From: Ovis canadensis
Taxonomy: Eukaryota; Chordata; Mammalia; Artiodactyla; Bovidae
Length of the DNA stretch: 64,000 nt
NCBI RefSeq assembly: GCF_042477335.2
Contig: NC_091251.1
Location: forward strand, 33,434,501 to 33,498,500
Reading direction: 5' to 3'
Made by a program: the position numbers and the translations under genes. The notes under the pieces are model-generated. The model had not been told where the DNA came from. It made no database searches and was given only the letters and a program-made list of their open reading frames with translations. Positions 10,601 through 21,998 of this stretch are shown here, piece after piece; the first letter of the stretch is position 1, and each line of letters opens with the position of its first letter.

Positions 10601-11084
10601 CAATGACATATTGCTCAGCCATAAAAAAGAGCAGAATTGAGTCAGTTGAAGAGATGTGGATGAGCCTAGATTCTGTCATACAGAGTGAAGTAAGTCAGAA
10701 AGAGAAAGCAATTATTGTATATTAATGTATATATATGGAATCTAGAAAAATGGTACTGATGAACCTGTTTGCAGAGCAGCAATAGGAGCATAGGCATAGA
10801 GAATGGACTTGCAGACACAGGAGGGAAAGAGGAGAGGCATAAAATGAGAGAGTAGCATTGACATATATACACCACCATGTGTAAAATAGCTAGAGGGAAG
10901 CTCTGTATAGCACAGGGGGCTCAGCTTGGTGCTCTGTGTGACCTAGAGGGGTGGGATGGTGGCTGGAAGAGAGGCTCAAGAGGGAGGGGATACATGTATA
11001 CATATGGCTGATACATGTTGTTGTACACCAGAAACCAATACAATATTGTCAACCAATTATACTCCAATAAAAAATAATTTCAAA

Positions 11085-11396
11085 TAGAACAGTATGGCAG
11101 TTCAGAGGAAGGAGAGTTTTCAGTTGCAGTGGTCTGGAAAAGCTTCATGAAAGAGGAACTTGTAAGATATAACTTGAACGATGAGCAGCAATAGTCAAAG
11201 GGAATAAAGCGCTAAGGCATGGAGGCAGGAGAGGGTGAAGATTTGTGTAGAGATCTGTTGTATCTCTGCCAAGGAACTCACTTGTGTTTTTATGCATGCC
11301 TGTCTTGCATATGGTCAAGAGCATACAGATGTTTTGGTATTACTTTCTCCAGGAATTTCGAGGATATATTTATTTATCTTTTCAAAATTTTCAGTC
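11085..11396. other. Single-copy sequence, no gene seen
   Basis: Short open frames at 11219-11441 overlap each other and enter the following SINE. They show no recognisable protein. Confidence 0.5.
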
Positions 11397-11509
11397 ATGC
11401 CATGTGACTTTCAGGATCTTATTTCCCTGACCAGGGATTGAACTTGTGTCTCCTGAAGTGGAAGGTCAGAGTCCTAATCACTGTACCACCAGGGAAGAGG
11501 GAAGTCCCC
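11397..11509 (-). mobile_element. CHR-type tRNA-derived SINE
   Basis: Reading plus, it shows the CHR pattern CCCTGACCAGGGATTGAAC, ending in CCACCAGGGAAG, which is the reverse complement of a tRNA-like head with B box. Confidence 0.75.
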
Positions 11510-11529
11510 TTCAGGATACATTTATGAAT

Positions 11530-11735
11530 CATAATAGCTCTAAATGGAGCACCTATTATTTGCTAGGAATATCTATATTAATTCCAATTTTCATCACAGT
11601 GAGCAAGTTGATATTGTTATTCGCATTTGAGGAATGAGGAAAAACCTCAGACAGGTTAAACAGCGGCTCATAAGTGGCTGCACTGAGATTCGAATCCATA
11701 GCTAAAAAGTTAGAGCTAGACAAAACAAAACCCGA
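11530..11735 (-). mobile_element. MIR SINE remnant
   Basis: Reverse-complement MIR core and 3' part are recognisable (GAGGAATGAGGAAAAACCTC, then GTGGCTGCACTGAGATTCGA). It is diverged as expected for an ancient mammalian repeat. Confidence 0.6.
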
Positions 11736-11882
11736 ATAGAGAACATCCCAGATGATCACTCATGGTTAGGGGTTAGGGTGTCTGGAGCAGGTCCTGTCCC
11801 TTCTCTGCCCATGCCACCTGGGATCATTTTTACCTATTTTTTTTTCTTTAAACTTTTTTAGAGTTTGATCTAAGAGAGAATC

Positions 11883-12006
11883 CCCCTTTTTTTTCCTGGC
11901 CAAAGTGAGAGGCTTGCAGGATCTTAGTTCCCCCACCGGGGACTGAACCCAGGCCCCCTGCAGTGGAAGCACAGAGTCCTAACCACTGGACCACCAAGGG
12001 ATTCCC
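11883..12006 (-). mobile_element. CHR-type SINE
   Basis: CHR sequence with a T-rich end at left and head at right is bounded by the perfect 10-base duplication agagagaatc at 11873-11882 and 12007-12016. Confidence 0.88.
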
Positions 12007-12016
12007 AGAGAGAATC

Positions 12017-12070
12017 TTTAAAAAAAATTTATGGAAGTGTAGTTGACTTACAATATCATATTAGTGTCAG
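12017..12070 (-). mobile_element. Short L1 3'-end fragment
   Basis: TATGGAAGTGTAGTTGACTT and the following bases match the reverse complement of the ruminant L1 3' end. It is only about 50 bases long. Confidence 0.5.
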
Positions 12071-12380
12071 TCCCTTTACCCTCTCTGTGTGCGCCAACTG
12101 AATTCCAATGGAGTGGCCCTTGGCTAATGATAATGCTGGCACTGGGATGTACGCAGCTCTATTGCCCTATCCTTGGAATGATTTTGAGGTGTGACCCGCA
12201 GTGCTCCCTGAAGACCCCTGAGGGAATGAGTCAAAATTACCCTCTGTGTGGCTTGGCTTGATGCAGCACCTTTACTTGGCCCCTTCCTGGTCCAGCTTCC
12301 TCATTCCTCTAACTCTTTCCCCTGGAAACATTTCCTAGTCAATTACTTTTACATGCACCTTCCTCTAAGGCTGAATTGTT
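12071..12380. other. Single-copy or very old repeat sequence
   Basis: No gene is recognised. The part at 12190-12350 has the look of an ancient repeat but I could not name it. Confidence 0.4.
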
Positions 12381-12391
12381 TCAAGAAACTT

Positions 12392-12776
12392 AAAAAAAAA
12401 AACCCATGTATTTATTTGGCTGCGCCGGGTCTTAGTTGTGGCATGAAGGAACTTTTTTTTTTAAGTTGTGGCATGAAGGAACTTTTTTTAGTTGTGGCAT
12501 GCTAATTCTTGATCTTCTGGGTGGCTCAGATGGTAAAGAATCTGCCTGCCATGCAGGAGACCCAGGTTCAATCCCTGGGTGGGGAAGATCCCCTGGAGAG
12601 GGGAATGGCAACCAACCCCAATATTCCTGCCTGGAGAACTTCTTGGATAGAGGAGCCTCCCAACCTACATCCATGGGGTCGCATAGAGTTGGACATGATT
12701 GAGTGACTAACACTTTTTCATGCTAATTCTTAGGTGTTAAGAGTTGAACTCTTCACTGAATTACCAAGGAAGTCCC
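12392..12776 (-). mobile_element. CHR-type SINE carrying a Bov-tA
   Basis: CHR sequence starts at a T/A-rich end at 12392, is interrupted by Bov-tA at 12511-12718, and ends with ACCAAGGAAGTCC at 12775. The outer duplication tcaagaaactt is perfect at 12381-12391 and 12777-12787. Inside, the motif AGTTGTGGCATG occurs three times in tandem (from 12434, 12464 and 12490). Confidence 0.85.
12511..12718 (+). mobile_element. Bov-tA SINE inside CHR SINE
   Basis: Full-length Bov-tA, head at 12520 and tail at 12715, flanked by the perfect 13-base duplication catgctaattctt at 12498-12510 and 12719-12731. Confidence 0.92.
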
Positions 12777-12805
12777 TCAAGAAACTTTTGTTTCACTTAA
12801 GTGGA

Positions 12806-12843
12806 AGTGTGTGTGTGTGTGTGTCTGTCTGTCTATCTATCTG
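12806..12843. repeat. GT/CTAT microsatellite
   Basis: A run of GT dinucleotides passes into GTCT and CTAT repeats. Confidence 0.85.
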
Positions 12844-12849
12844 TGTTGC

Positions 12850-15425
12850 CATTTAACATGCATCAACTACTATGGAGCTAAAAAGTGCAAAAGTCCCTGT
12901 CCTTTACCACATTATACTATCTCTCTATTTCTGTGTGGCTCACTGAGCTGGAAGTTGTCCTGGACACTCCAGGATCTGAACTGCAGATCAGATTCCAGAT
13001 CTTAATGCCTGTTTGTGTACAGCAACTTAAAATATACTGAATAAAAAATGCTTTAGTCATGGGTCTAGAGAATACCATCAACTATGAAACAATTGGCTAG
13101 GCTGCTCTTTGAACTTCTCTGGGCACTCAAGCTTGCCAAACAGCTTGCAAAGTCCAGATTTCCCTTTGCTAAGGTTGATAAATGTGATATAAAGGTCATG
13201 CTGATTGATTATTAATTTTTTGCCAACTGGCAGAAGCAGGAAGAACAAGTTTGTCTTCTAGCAGAGCCAGATGGTGTGCCTGACCACGTACGTGGCAGGG
13301 TGGCCATCCCAGAGCTCTGGTTCTAGGCTGGGCTTGGATTGGGAAAGTGGGGTGTTCAGAAATGCTCTACATTTACCCCCCAAAGTCAGTGCAGCTAAAG
13401 GAAGGGCAGAGAACACATCACACGCTCATTAACAACGAATAAGACCTAGCCAAGTGGTCAGGCAAGGCTGTCGGTCAAATCTGCAGGAACCTGGGGCAAG
13501 CCTGGCTGCCAGAATTCACTGGAGGCCATGAGTGGAAGGCAGAGAGCCCCAGTCCCCAAAATACGGTGGTGATGAATTCTGGAAGGCAATGCAGAGGTGA
13601 GAGCGAAACACCCATCTTCCCAGGAAAATCTTGGGAGCACTGCCTCATGGTACCAGCTGAAGATTCTATTTGCCAGTACAAATGATTTAATATTGGTTCC
13701 ATGTTTAGAAAATAATGAGGATATGTGGATAATTGAGTGGAATGATTAAGGAAAAAGGAAGGTGACCTCGGCTCATCAAGGATAGCTCATTAGAACAGAG
13801 ACATCGTGAGTTAAGAACTCATAGGGTCTCTAGTGTTGTTCCAGGGAAGAGCCATGCTTTCTGGTAGATGTGACATTCTGGTCGCCCAAAGGTATGCTGC
13901 AAGATGGGGAGTGGGTGCTCACCAGCATGGTCAAGGTCTGGCTGGAGGAGCCTCCGACCTCTCCTGATTCCACAGTCACTCCACTGCCTTCTGACTGTTG
14001 CTCCAGGAAGGAAGGAAGGATCGCAGACAACCTTTTCTCATCACTGGCTTGCTTTCTCATCATTTGTCTGTTCCCCACCCAAACTGAGTCCACTGGCTTG
14101 AGACTAAATCAACTTCATGTGAATTTGGGGTCTGAGAGGCATTACCACATTCCCCCTCCCCCCGTGAAGTGTTGACTGTCCAAGCTCCTGGCTGACCAAT
14201 TTGAGAGTCACATGGGGCTCAGGGCCCACTGGGACTCAGCCTGGAGTGGGCAGTCAGATCTCACAGACTTAGGAACGCCCCTCCCCTGCCTCATTCAGAG
14301 GCTGAGCTGAGTCCCAGGGTGTGTTTTGGGGGTTAGGGGGGCTGGGGGTGCAGGCAGTACACACTGATTCCTGAGAGTAGCAAGCTTGAACTGTTGGTGA
14401 GACTTTGACGTCCAGCAACAAAGGGGTGTCCACATAGGGGTGGGGGAGAGAAACCTTTGACTCTCGGTAGCAGAGCAGAAGTGGAAGGAAGATGGGATGG
14501 GATGGGGTCAGTTTTGTCCTCTGTTTCTGTGTGGCCTGCTAATCCTGGAAAGTTACATGAGAAAGAAGTCTTGGGGCTCTGACTGCAAGGGAAGGTCTGC
14601 TCAATTTCAGCTGTGATGAGCTTCTCCCCCATGCAGCCTTCTCTGTCTGATGTCCAGGGTGGGGTGGGTGGCTCCTATGAGACCCAGTGTGGGGTGATGT
14701 GGGGAGATTCCTTGGCTCATAGCGCGCAAGTATTCAATGTTTTAAACCTTATCATATTCATCCAATACTTTTGAATAAACCTTACACTGTAATTGTTTCA
14801 AGGATGCACCATTTTTTTTTCCCCAAAGCGGATGCTAATTAATCAACAGTATGCTGATGAAGCATCTGCAGGAGAAGCACTGGGCTGAACGCTGTAGGAG
14901 ATTAAAGATTTACAGCGTAAACTTAGTCCTTGCACTCAAGGAATTTACAGCCTAGCTGCAGAGATTGGACGTGTCAATGAAACAGAAAACAACAGTTTAA
15001 AAAAGTGCTCAGCTAAGTGTTATTTATCTGTACCTCCTTCCCACCCTTCCCACTGCATCTCCCCCAGAAGGAGGCTCTCCCCATTCTGGGTGGTGGAATC
15101 TTGGAGACACAAGGCAGGTGATATGTCTCTTCCCTCCGTGCCACACCCCCTTCTTATGTCATGGGACTTAGTCCCCATCTTCTCACTGGGCTCAGTGCTG
15201 AGGATAGGGGTTTGTGTGGAGATGATTCCAGAAAATGGACCAGGCAAAGGGGATCCTGCTTAGAGGTGAAAATAGGTTTAATTATTCTCTCATCTTCTAT
15301 TAAAATTGGATGGGTTTGGCTGGTTGAATGGTCAGAGGGAGGATAAGAGGCCATTAGGAGACCCAGGTGTGGATTTCTTGGGCGCTCCTCTGGTTGTTTC
15401 GTCTGTTCTCTCACTGTGCTTTTTA
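12850..15425. other. Mostly single-copy sequence, no gene seen
   Basis: Open frames up to 101 codons (13870-14175) exist on both strands but overlap without recognisable domains. The stretch at 14830-14990 resembles an ancient interspersed repeat, with a core near GCACTGGGCTGAACGC at 14877. No promoter or splice pattern stood out. Confidence 0.4.
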
Positions 15426-15477
15426 TCCTTTTTTTTTTTTTTTAAATTTAGGTATAGGCTTCATGATGTTTACATTT

Positions 15478-15660
15478 TAAAATATTTCTTTCTTTATTTG
15501 ACTGCATTGGGTCTTCATTGTAGCATCTCTCATTGTGGCACGTGGGCTCCAGAGTGCAGGGGCTCAACTGACCTGCGGCATGTGGGATCTCAGTTCCCTG
15601 ACCAGGGATCAAACCCGTGTCCCCTGCATTGCAAGGCAAATTCTTAACTACTGGAAGTCC
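15478..15660 (-). mobile_element. CHR-type SINE
   Basis: The longer CHR form runs from an A/T-rich end through CACGTGGGCTCCAGAGTGCA to CCCTGACCAGGGATCAAAC and a degenerate head near 15655. A T-rich tract lies before it at 15428-15443. Confidence 0.7.
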
Positions 15661-15726
15661 CCTGTAACCATATTCTTAAACACATCCCTCCCCAACTCAC
15701 ATTAATATTTGTGGTAGAATCACTGT

Positions 15727-15838
15727 ATTTTGGCTGCGCCCTGTGGCTTGTGGAATCTTTAGTTCTATACCAGGGATTGAACCCAGGAAGCCAGCAGTGA
15801 GTGCTGAGTCTTAACCACTGGATGGCCAGGGAATTCCC
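15727..15838 (-). mobile_element. CHR-type SINE
   Basis: TTTTGGCTGCGCCCTGTGG opens the copy and GGCCAGGGAATTCCCC closes it, in the usual reverse-complement CHR order. Confidence 0.72.
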
Positions 15839-15839
15839 C

Positions 15840-16320
15840 TGGATGGGATCATTCACATACAACCCTGTTAACCAGACGAATCCAAGAGAGTGACGAAAGC
15901 ATTACTGGGACCAGCTTTTGTTATTGGCTCAGCCTTTCTCAACAGGAGTTCCTAGAGAGAATGAAAGTCTATAGAACATTATTATTTTCTCTGGTCTCCC
16001 AAGGATGGCACATAGCTAGTACCATTCTGGAAGCATAAAAGATACAAGATAATTCATTGCATATAATAGATGCCTTAGGGCTTAGTTCTCTCATGGAATC
16101 CAGATTGAGAAGGGCTGCTCCAGGCCCATGTTCCAGTCACTCAAGCAACACCTGAGCTCCCTCCTTTCCTTGGCCTGCCTCAGATGCCGTAACTGACCCA
16201 TAATGGCTCCCAGAGTCATGAGTTTTGATGGTGTGGACGAAGTATAATTGGAGTTTGAAGGAGAGACAGGCGGGTGGTAGTATGCTGAGTCATAACATTT
16301 TTAGATATGCTTTCTAGTGT
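15840..16320. other. Single-copy sequence, no gene seen
   Basis: No recognisable gene or repeat was found between the CHR and Bov-tA SINEs. Confidence 0.4.
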
Positions 16321-16321
16321 G

Positions 16322-16534
16322 TGCTTCCCAGGTGGCTAAAATGGTAAAGAACCTGCCTGCCAGTGCAGGAGACGTAAGAGACATGGGTTCAGTCCCTGGG
16401 TTGAGAGGAACCCCTGGAGGAGGGCACAGCAAGCCACTCCAGTATTCTTGCCTGGAGAATCCCATGGAGAGAGGAGCCTGGCAGGCTACAGTCCATGGGG
16501 TCTCAGAGTTGGACACGACTGAAGCCTTAGCATG
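16322..16534 (+). mobile_element. Bov-tA SINE
   Basis: Head GCTTCCCAGGTGGCTAAAATG at the left, body CCACTCCAGTATTCTTGCCT near 16435 and end near ACACGACTGAAGC. No clear target duplication was found. Confidence 0.85.
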
Positions 16535-17470
16535 AGCGCAAGTTCCGTATTGACCTAGGGGGTGGTAAGCTGGAGGAGGACACAGATCCTCCTACTTTGC
16601 TCTCTCCCTCCTTCCATATGAGGCGCTCCTGCAAAGCACAGTGGCTCTGAATGGCCCTGCATTTCAGTGATGGTTTCCCTCTACAGTGTGGAATTAGAAA
16701 CCTCTATTTAAAAACACACTTTAGATCTGGTCGACAGTGATTTAAGTGGCACAAATGAAGAGTTTGCCTCCCACATCTGATGCATTAATCCAGACCTCTT
16801 ATGATTTGGCAAGAGAAGTCAAGGTGTTGAGTAAATCTGGAATTCTTCGGGATGGAAGAGTATATAGAGAGGATAAGAATGCCCTCAGCCCATCAAGGCA
16901 CAGGCAGAAACCTGTTGGGACAAAAGAGCACAGCAGTCGACTGGACTGCTGGGGGCAGTGATGGGGTGGGAGGAGGCTCAGGAAATGCTGAAATGTTAGA
17001 GTTTAAATCTTTGGGAAGTCATTTTCTCTGAGTCGGGCTTGGCCTGGAGATTGCCTGACTTCTGTGTTTTGGTGGTCGCCAGGGGGAGGACACATTCCTC
17101 CTCAATTCTAGTTTCTCCTTTGCCAGGACCAGGCAGAACCTAATTTTCTTGGACCCCTGCAGGGTGTCAGAATTACTCTATCTCTGCTTCTTTGCCGCTA
17201 CTATGCAATCCTCCTTGAAACCCTTGACGTCCCTCTTTGGTGAGGGACCCTTTTCTTCCCTGCTGGATCCAGGAAGGGTGAGAGGGAGCATTAAAACTTG
17301 CTGCACTGCGACCATCTCTTGTGGGACTGTGTCATTGTGTAAGGACCCATTGACTTAGGGTTTCTAGTGTCACCTATGGAACTACAAAATTTATTCTTAT
17401 TCTAGGTTAGGTCTCTCTGATGTGTGTTCTTATATACTTCTCTTTTGAAATGTTCATCATGCTACTGATT
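16535..17470. other. Single-copy sequence, no gene seen
   Basis: Short open frames (16746-16961, 17149-17358) show no recognisable protein. Confidence 0.4.
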
Positions 17471-17474
17471 GTTT

Positions 17475-17605
17475 CTTTTTTTTTTTTTTTAATTGTTTCA
17501 TGTTTGTCTTCCCCAATAGACTGCGAGCTCCATGCTATCTGGAATGGAGCCTGTCTTGTCCGCTGCAATATCCTTATTACCAAGTACAGCAAAATCATCC
17601 TGGGC
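17475..17605 (+). mobile_element. L2 LINE 3'-end remnant
   Basis: A T-run is followed by TGTCTTCCCCAATAGACTGC and GAGCTCCATG, matching the conserved L2 3' region. Diverged. Confidence 0.5.
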
Positions 17606-17609
17606 ATTT

Positions 17610-18805
17610 CAAAGAGGGAATTTCAAAGAGGGAATTTGAAACAGGGAACTGATTACACAGGAAGTACACAGAGATGAGAAGCTGAATGCTACTACCATGA
17701 GGGCTTGAAGGACACAGGAGAGGGATGGTGTCACCAGAATCAGAGGCTGAGGCTGTCCCATGGTTGGGGCTGGCAAGGATCCTGGAGGGAAGGGCTGGCT
17801 GATGGGGAACTGGAACCACTGTGGGGAAATGATGCTCAAAACAGAGAGAGACGGTCAGCAAAAAGAATCTGGCTTCTCCTTACTTCTCACTCTCCACTCT
17901 CTTGCTAGTGCCTCCCATTGGCCATTCTTACTGGAAGATAGTTGGCAAAGATAAGCAGGAAACAGTTTTTAAGAGAAGGACGAGAAAGAAGCTTGAGAGC
18001 AAACAGGCAATGACTGATGCGGCATGAACTAATGAATATTTGTAGCTTACATGAACGAATATGCAAATAGATATGCATTAAGCACTGGCTGAACAATAAT
18101 TTAAAGTTGTCACAACTCTCCCATTCAGAGCCTGCCAAAACAATTTCACCCGTCAGTTTTCTGCTACTAGTTGCCACAGATATCTTCTTGAGACGTGGGG
18201 TTGGACAATGCAAATCAAGAGTACTTGAAGTTCAGAGGAGAGATAAGAGCCCTGAGGCTGGCACTTTGCCTGAAACACTTGAATTAAAAATTTTTTCTTC
18301 TGCTGGGAGAACCCAAAATACTAGTAAAGATGTGGGTCATTTAACAGTACCCAGTTTGAAACCCACCTTTGAGTTTTCTTAAGTCTCATATCTAACAGCT
18401 GCGGGGATAATGTGCCTCAAAATGACACAAGGCACCATTTTCGAAGCAAAGACCTAGCCTGTCCCTTAGGTAGGCCCTTCCTTGGGTAGGGTTTCAGGTC
18501 ACTGGAGGTTTTTTAAAATACAGAGAAGGCTGCAGTTCCACAGTCGGTCCACCAGAGGGCCGCAGGGCCTCCCCTTGCAGAGTCCAGACTGGGCTGAGAC
18601 TTGGTAGCCCATCCACAGGCCTTGGCTGCCTGCGGAATCTACCCTAAGGTACCTCCTGTGTTGAGGTAGATCTGGGGGTGCAGAGGCTGCCCTGATTCCA
18701 GAGGGAGGAATTTCCTATTCAGTTCTCTTATTTGCCCTTTTCACTGGTTCATGTTACATTTATTAACAGTTGATTTAAAAAATTTACAAGTGGGGAAATC
18801 AAAAT
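17610..18805. other. Single-copy sequence, no gene seen
   Basis: A duplicated TTTCAAAGAGGGAA motif occurs at 17607-17634. The stretch 17990-18170 is AT-rich and carries ATGCAAAT- and ATGCATTAA-type motifs, and could be non-coding regulatory DNA. Confidence 0.35.
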
Positions 18806-18808
18806 AGG

Positions 18809-18810
<2 letters not shown>

Positions 18811-18846
<36 letters not shown>
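18811..18846. repeat. (TG)18 microsatellite
   Basis: Eighteen uninterrupted TG units. Confidence 0.95.
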
Positions 18847-18848
<2 letters not shown>

Positions 18849-18849
18849 C

Positions 18850-20045
18850 ACGTGTGCACAGACACATGTTCATTTTGAAGGTAGGGTATCAGGAAGTGGG
18901 GATAATTCTGGTCACCAATTCATACGAATAGCTTAAGTATTATTTAATGTAGAAATTCAGAGCTGGAGAAAGACCTTGGAAATAATTTAGTACTCCTTCA
19001 TTTATAGCTAAGGAAATCAATGCAACCTTTGCTACTTGCAAGACGCCTGGAGGTTCGGAAACTTTAGGAATGGGTTAATTAGTAGAGTTATTAGGGGTTG
19101 TGGTAAGATTTTATTTCAACATTCCACCCTTGCACTCCTTTTCTTAGGCTCAGCCTGAGTCTTGATAGCAGAACCAAAGCACAAAAAAGTATTTTCCAGT
19201 TTTCTCTTGAAAATGCTTGGCTCTCTGACTTTAATACTATCCTTTGTTGTTGAAGTTTTCCAGACTGTTGAACCAGAAGGAAGAAAGATCTGACATGGTA
19301 GGAAAATTATCCAGGAAGATGGTTGAGTAAGCAGAAACCCAATCAAACTCTTAATTACAGATTCTATCAAAATCAATCAGAAATTTTACTAAAGAATTTC
19401 CAGAAGTAGAGCAGAGATCAATCACTAAGATAACTTAAGGGAGAATGTATTAAACAGGAAAAATTAATGTGGGCTCCCTGAAAAAAATGTTATCACTCCA
19501 AAAAGACCAAAGAGTGTACGTAAAACTTTATTTTAATTAATCCTGAAAAAGAGCAACCATGGGGAACCACACAGAGAATTCAGAAACTGGTTGGAGCCTC
19601 TTTTCAAAGAAATGAAATTGAGTGTACTTCCTCTCAAGTGAGTGAAGGTCAGAATGAAAAAGAATGAAAGTAACAATCATTGTGAAAGACAGACTAAAAA
19701 TATTGTTTCAGCTGCACACAGCAGAAATGGCACTTAAATAAGACAACCTGAGCAATATATCCAGAATTTTAAGAAACTGAGAAATGAAACATTTCAAGAA
19801 GGCAGATCTGGGGAACAGAGTTCAATATTGCAATTTCTGAATAGGTCTCCTGAATAAGCAATCAAAATCAAAGGCAAGAAATCAATAATTAAAGAAGCAA
19901 TAATACATTTTCCCAGAACCAATAAGAGATTAGATCTGAAATAGAGAGGAGTCATATGGGCTAATAGAACATGTATGAACAATTGAAGGGTGACTTCTGT
20001 TTATAGCACAGTTCTGTGCAATGACCATATGGTTTTTATTCCTCA
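18850..20045. other. A-rich single-copy sequence
   Basis: No gene recognised. The part at 18950-19030 resembles an ancient SINE core. The minus frame at 19116-19376 has no recognisable domain. Confidence 0.35.
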
Positions 20046-20049
20046 TTTT

Positions 20050-20245
20050 GTTAATTACGTTCATACATCTTTCCTTTTGATCTTCCCAGTAGCTATATGA
20101 GGTGGACAGATATTATTAGTCTCTCATTTTACTGATAGAAAATAACCTCTGAGAGGCTAAATAACTTTCTAGGGATAAACTAGTTCCATCCCTAGTAAGT
20201 TAGAACTAGTGAGTGAAGAGTCCAAGGTTAAGTCCAGGTCTTGCT
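20050..20245 (-). mobile_element. MIR SINE remnant
   Basis: MIR reverse complement is visible from AGCTATATGAGGTGGACAG near 20091 to the AGTAAGTTAGAACTAGTGAG region near 20194. Confidence 0.6.
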
Positions 20246-20278
20246 CTCCAAAGTGGGAGGGTCTTACACATTTTTAAA

Positions 20279-21128
20279 AAAATAAATGCTCTATTATTTT
20301 TTTTTTTTAACATAGAGAAAGCTTGGTGGCAGATCTGTAGCCACTTGCTGTTTTTATAACTAAGAATTATAGTTCAGGCTCTCTTTGTAATAGGATGTAA
20401 AGGTTCGCTAACACACCGTATATGTAATTGTTATGAAAATTAAGCTTCGTCACTAAAAGAAGATTTGCCATCTGAACTTTCTTCTGTGTTTTTTTCACCT
20501 TCACCATCAGGCACTGGAGCATCTGGCCTCTCAAGAAAATCTGGGTCTAGTCCTTCTGATATCATTTTGTCTCTTATTGCCATCACTGGATCACCCACTT
20601 GAAGCATTTTGAGATATCTGGCATATCTTGGACCCTTGGCTACAGTTAAGGTATTTTCTGGTGTTACTTCACTTTCCTGTGGTCCAGAGTCCTGTAAACT
20701 GTTCTGCTGTGATTGTTCTCAAGTGGCTTCAGAACGTGTTCCATTTGTGATCCTCGTGACATTCACAGGAGATGCTTTCAATGTGACATCATCTAGGCCT
20801 GGAATAGATGATAACTTTGCATCTAAAATATTGAGAGTTGTTTCAATCTGCTGGATATGAAGAGAAAGGGCTGCTAGTTTTTCCTCACAAACTGGAAAAG
20901 CAGTTGAGGAAATGTACAGTGTGCATCGCAAACTTGCTTAGAAATGCCACCGTTCTGTTCTGTTGAGTAGCTGGCACCTTAGTCAGGTCTATGCCTGAGC
21001 CCATGAGAGGAAGCCCATCCTCATCCGTCTCCTCAGTGAGCGGGGGACCCAGGGCTCACCCCCAAACCCCTCCCCAGCCCAGCCCGCCCAACCCGGTAAT
21101 AGCTTCCCAATGCCCTTCCTAGTCCCCT
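20279..21128 (-). pseudogene. WASHC3: Processed pseudogene of WASHC3 (CCDC53)
   Basis: The minus strand reads an intronless WASH-complex subunit 3 protein, normally an endosomal actin regulator. Clear segments are CEEKLAALSLHIQQIETTLN, SSIPGLDDVT, RYARYLKMLQVGDPVMAIRD and SEGLDPDFLERPDAPVPDGE. Breaks: the initiator ATG reads ACG near 21022, there is a frameshift near 20890, an in-frame TGA at 20719-20721, and the normal stop is lost by a frame change near 20452. An A-run (T on plus, 20297-20308) lies on the 3' side. Similar 16-17-base motifs at 20263-20278 and 21129-21145 (CTTACACA, then TTTTAAA) are likely target duplications. The retained 5' UTR is GC-rich, so the copy is nearly full length. 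Confidence 0.9.
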
Positions 21129-21189
21129 CTTACACACATTTTAAACAATACGGAAAATACATGTTTGATAACAAGCAGAAAGAGAAGGT

Positions 21190-21360
21190 ACTTTTATTTT
21201 ATATATTTTTAAATTTAAATTTATTTATTTTAATTGGAGGCTAATTACTTTACAATATTGTATTGGTTTTGCCATATATCAGTATGAATCCGCCACAGGT
21301 GTACACGTGTTCCCCATCCTGAACCCCGCTCCCACCTCCCTCCCCGTACCATCCCTCTGA
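21190..21360 (-). mobile_element. L1 3'-end fragment (copy A)
   Basis: Reverse complement of the ruminant L1 3' end (AATTGGAGGCTAATTACTTT at 21232), stopping abruptly after CCGTACCATCCCTCT at 21360. Confidence 0.75.
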
Positions 21361-21818
21361 AAATTAGAAAGATTATTGTCTTTTCTAGTAACAAAAAAAA
21401 AGAGCTTGGTGGATATGGAACTCTAACATCAAGAATGAGAGAGAGACAGAGACAATTCATTCTTTTTTTTGTGTGTGTGCTCTTTATATATATATTTTAC
21501 TTTACAATACTGTATTGGTTTTGCCATACATTGACATGAATCCGCCATGGGTGTACATGAGTTCCCCATCCTGAACCCCGCTCCCACCTCCCTCCCCGTA
21601 CCATCCCTCTGAAAATTAGAAAGATTATTGTCTTTTCTAGTAACAAAAAAAAAGAGCTTGGTGGATATGGAACTCTAACATCAAGAATGAGAGAGAGACA
21701 GAGACAATTCATTCTTTTTTGTGTGTGTGTGCTCTTTATATATATATTTTACTTTACAATACTGTATTGGTTTTGCCATACATTGACATGAATCCGCCAT
21801 GGGTGTACATGAGTTCCC
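21309..21818. repeat. 252-bp tandem duplication between two L1 ends
   Basis: The sequence from 21309 is repeated from 21561, and the third boundary lies at 21813; both spacings are exactly 252. The unit holds L1 3'-end parts and about 110 bases of intervening sequence. Both copies encode almost the same minus frame (21245-21460 and 21497-21712). Confidence 0.9.
21470..21612 (-). mobile_element. Hybrid L1 3'-end fragment
   Basis: The left side matches copy C (ACATTGACATGAATCCGCCA, then CATGAG), the right side matches copy A (CCGCTCCCACCTCCCTCCCC). The switch lies in the shared GTTCCC at 21561-21566. Confidence 0.8.
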
Positions 21819-21998
21819 AATCCTGAACCCCCCTCCCATCACTCTCCCCATATCATCTCTCTGGGTTATCCCAGTGCTCCAGCCCCAAGCATCCTGTATC
21901 CTGCATCGAACCTAGGACTCTGTGGGAGAGGGAGAGGGTGGGATGATTTGGGAGAATGGCATTGAAACATGTATACTATCATGTGAGAAACGAATCGA
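21713..21998 (-). mobile_element. L1 3'-end fragment (copy C)
   Basis: A 5'-truncated L1 on the minus strand. Flanking motifs gacaattcattctt (21699-21712) and gacagttcattctt (21999-22012) form a 14-base target duplication with one mismatch. Confidence 0.8.

Larger units (their letters stand above)
8410..11084 (+). mobile_element. L1 ORF2 end and 3' UTR, split by BovB and Bov-tA
   Basis: L1 ORF2 C-terminal sequence (GGAACCCGCCTACACTGTTG near 8450) runs to 8549, resumes at about 10244 (GAAAACCATAACTCA), breaks again for a SINE at 10387-10600, and ends near 11084 with the ruminant L1 3' end (CAATTATACTCCAATAAA). The pieces are collinear, so one L1 was hit twice. Confidence 0.8.

Noticed and set aside
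21309-21818. Regularly spaced repeat that could suggest an array
   Set aside because: It has only two units plus boundaries, consists of L1 sequence in a mammalian genome, and is explained by tandem duplication. It is not a CRISPR array.
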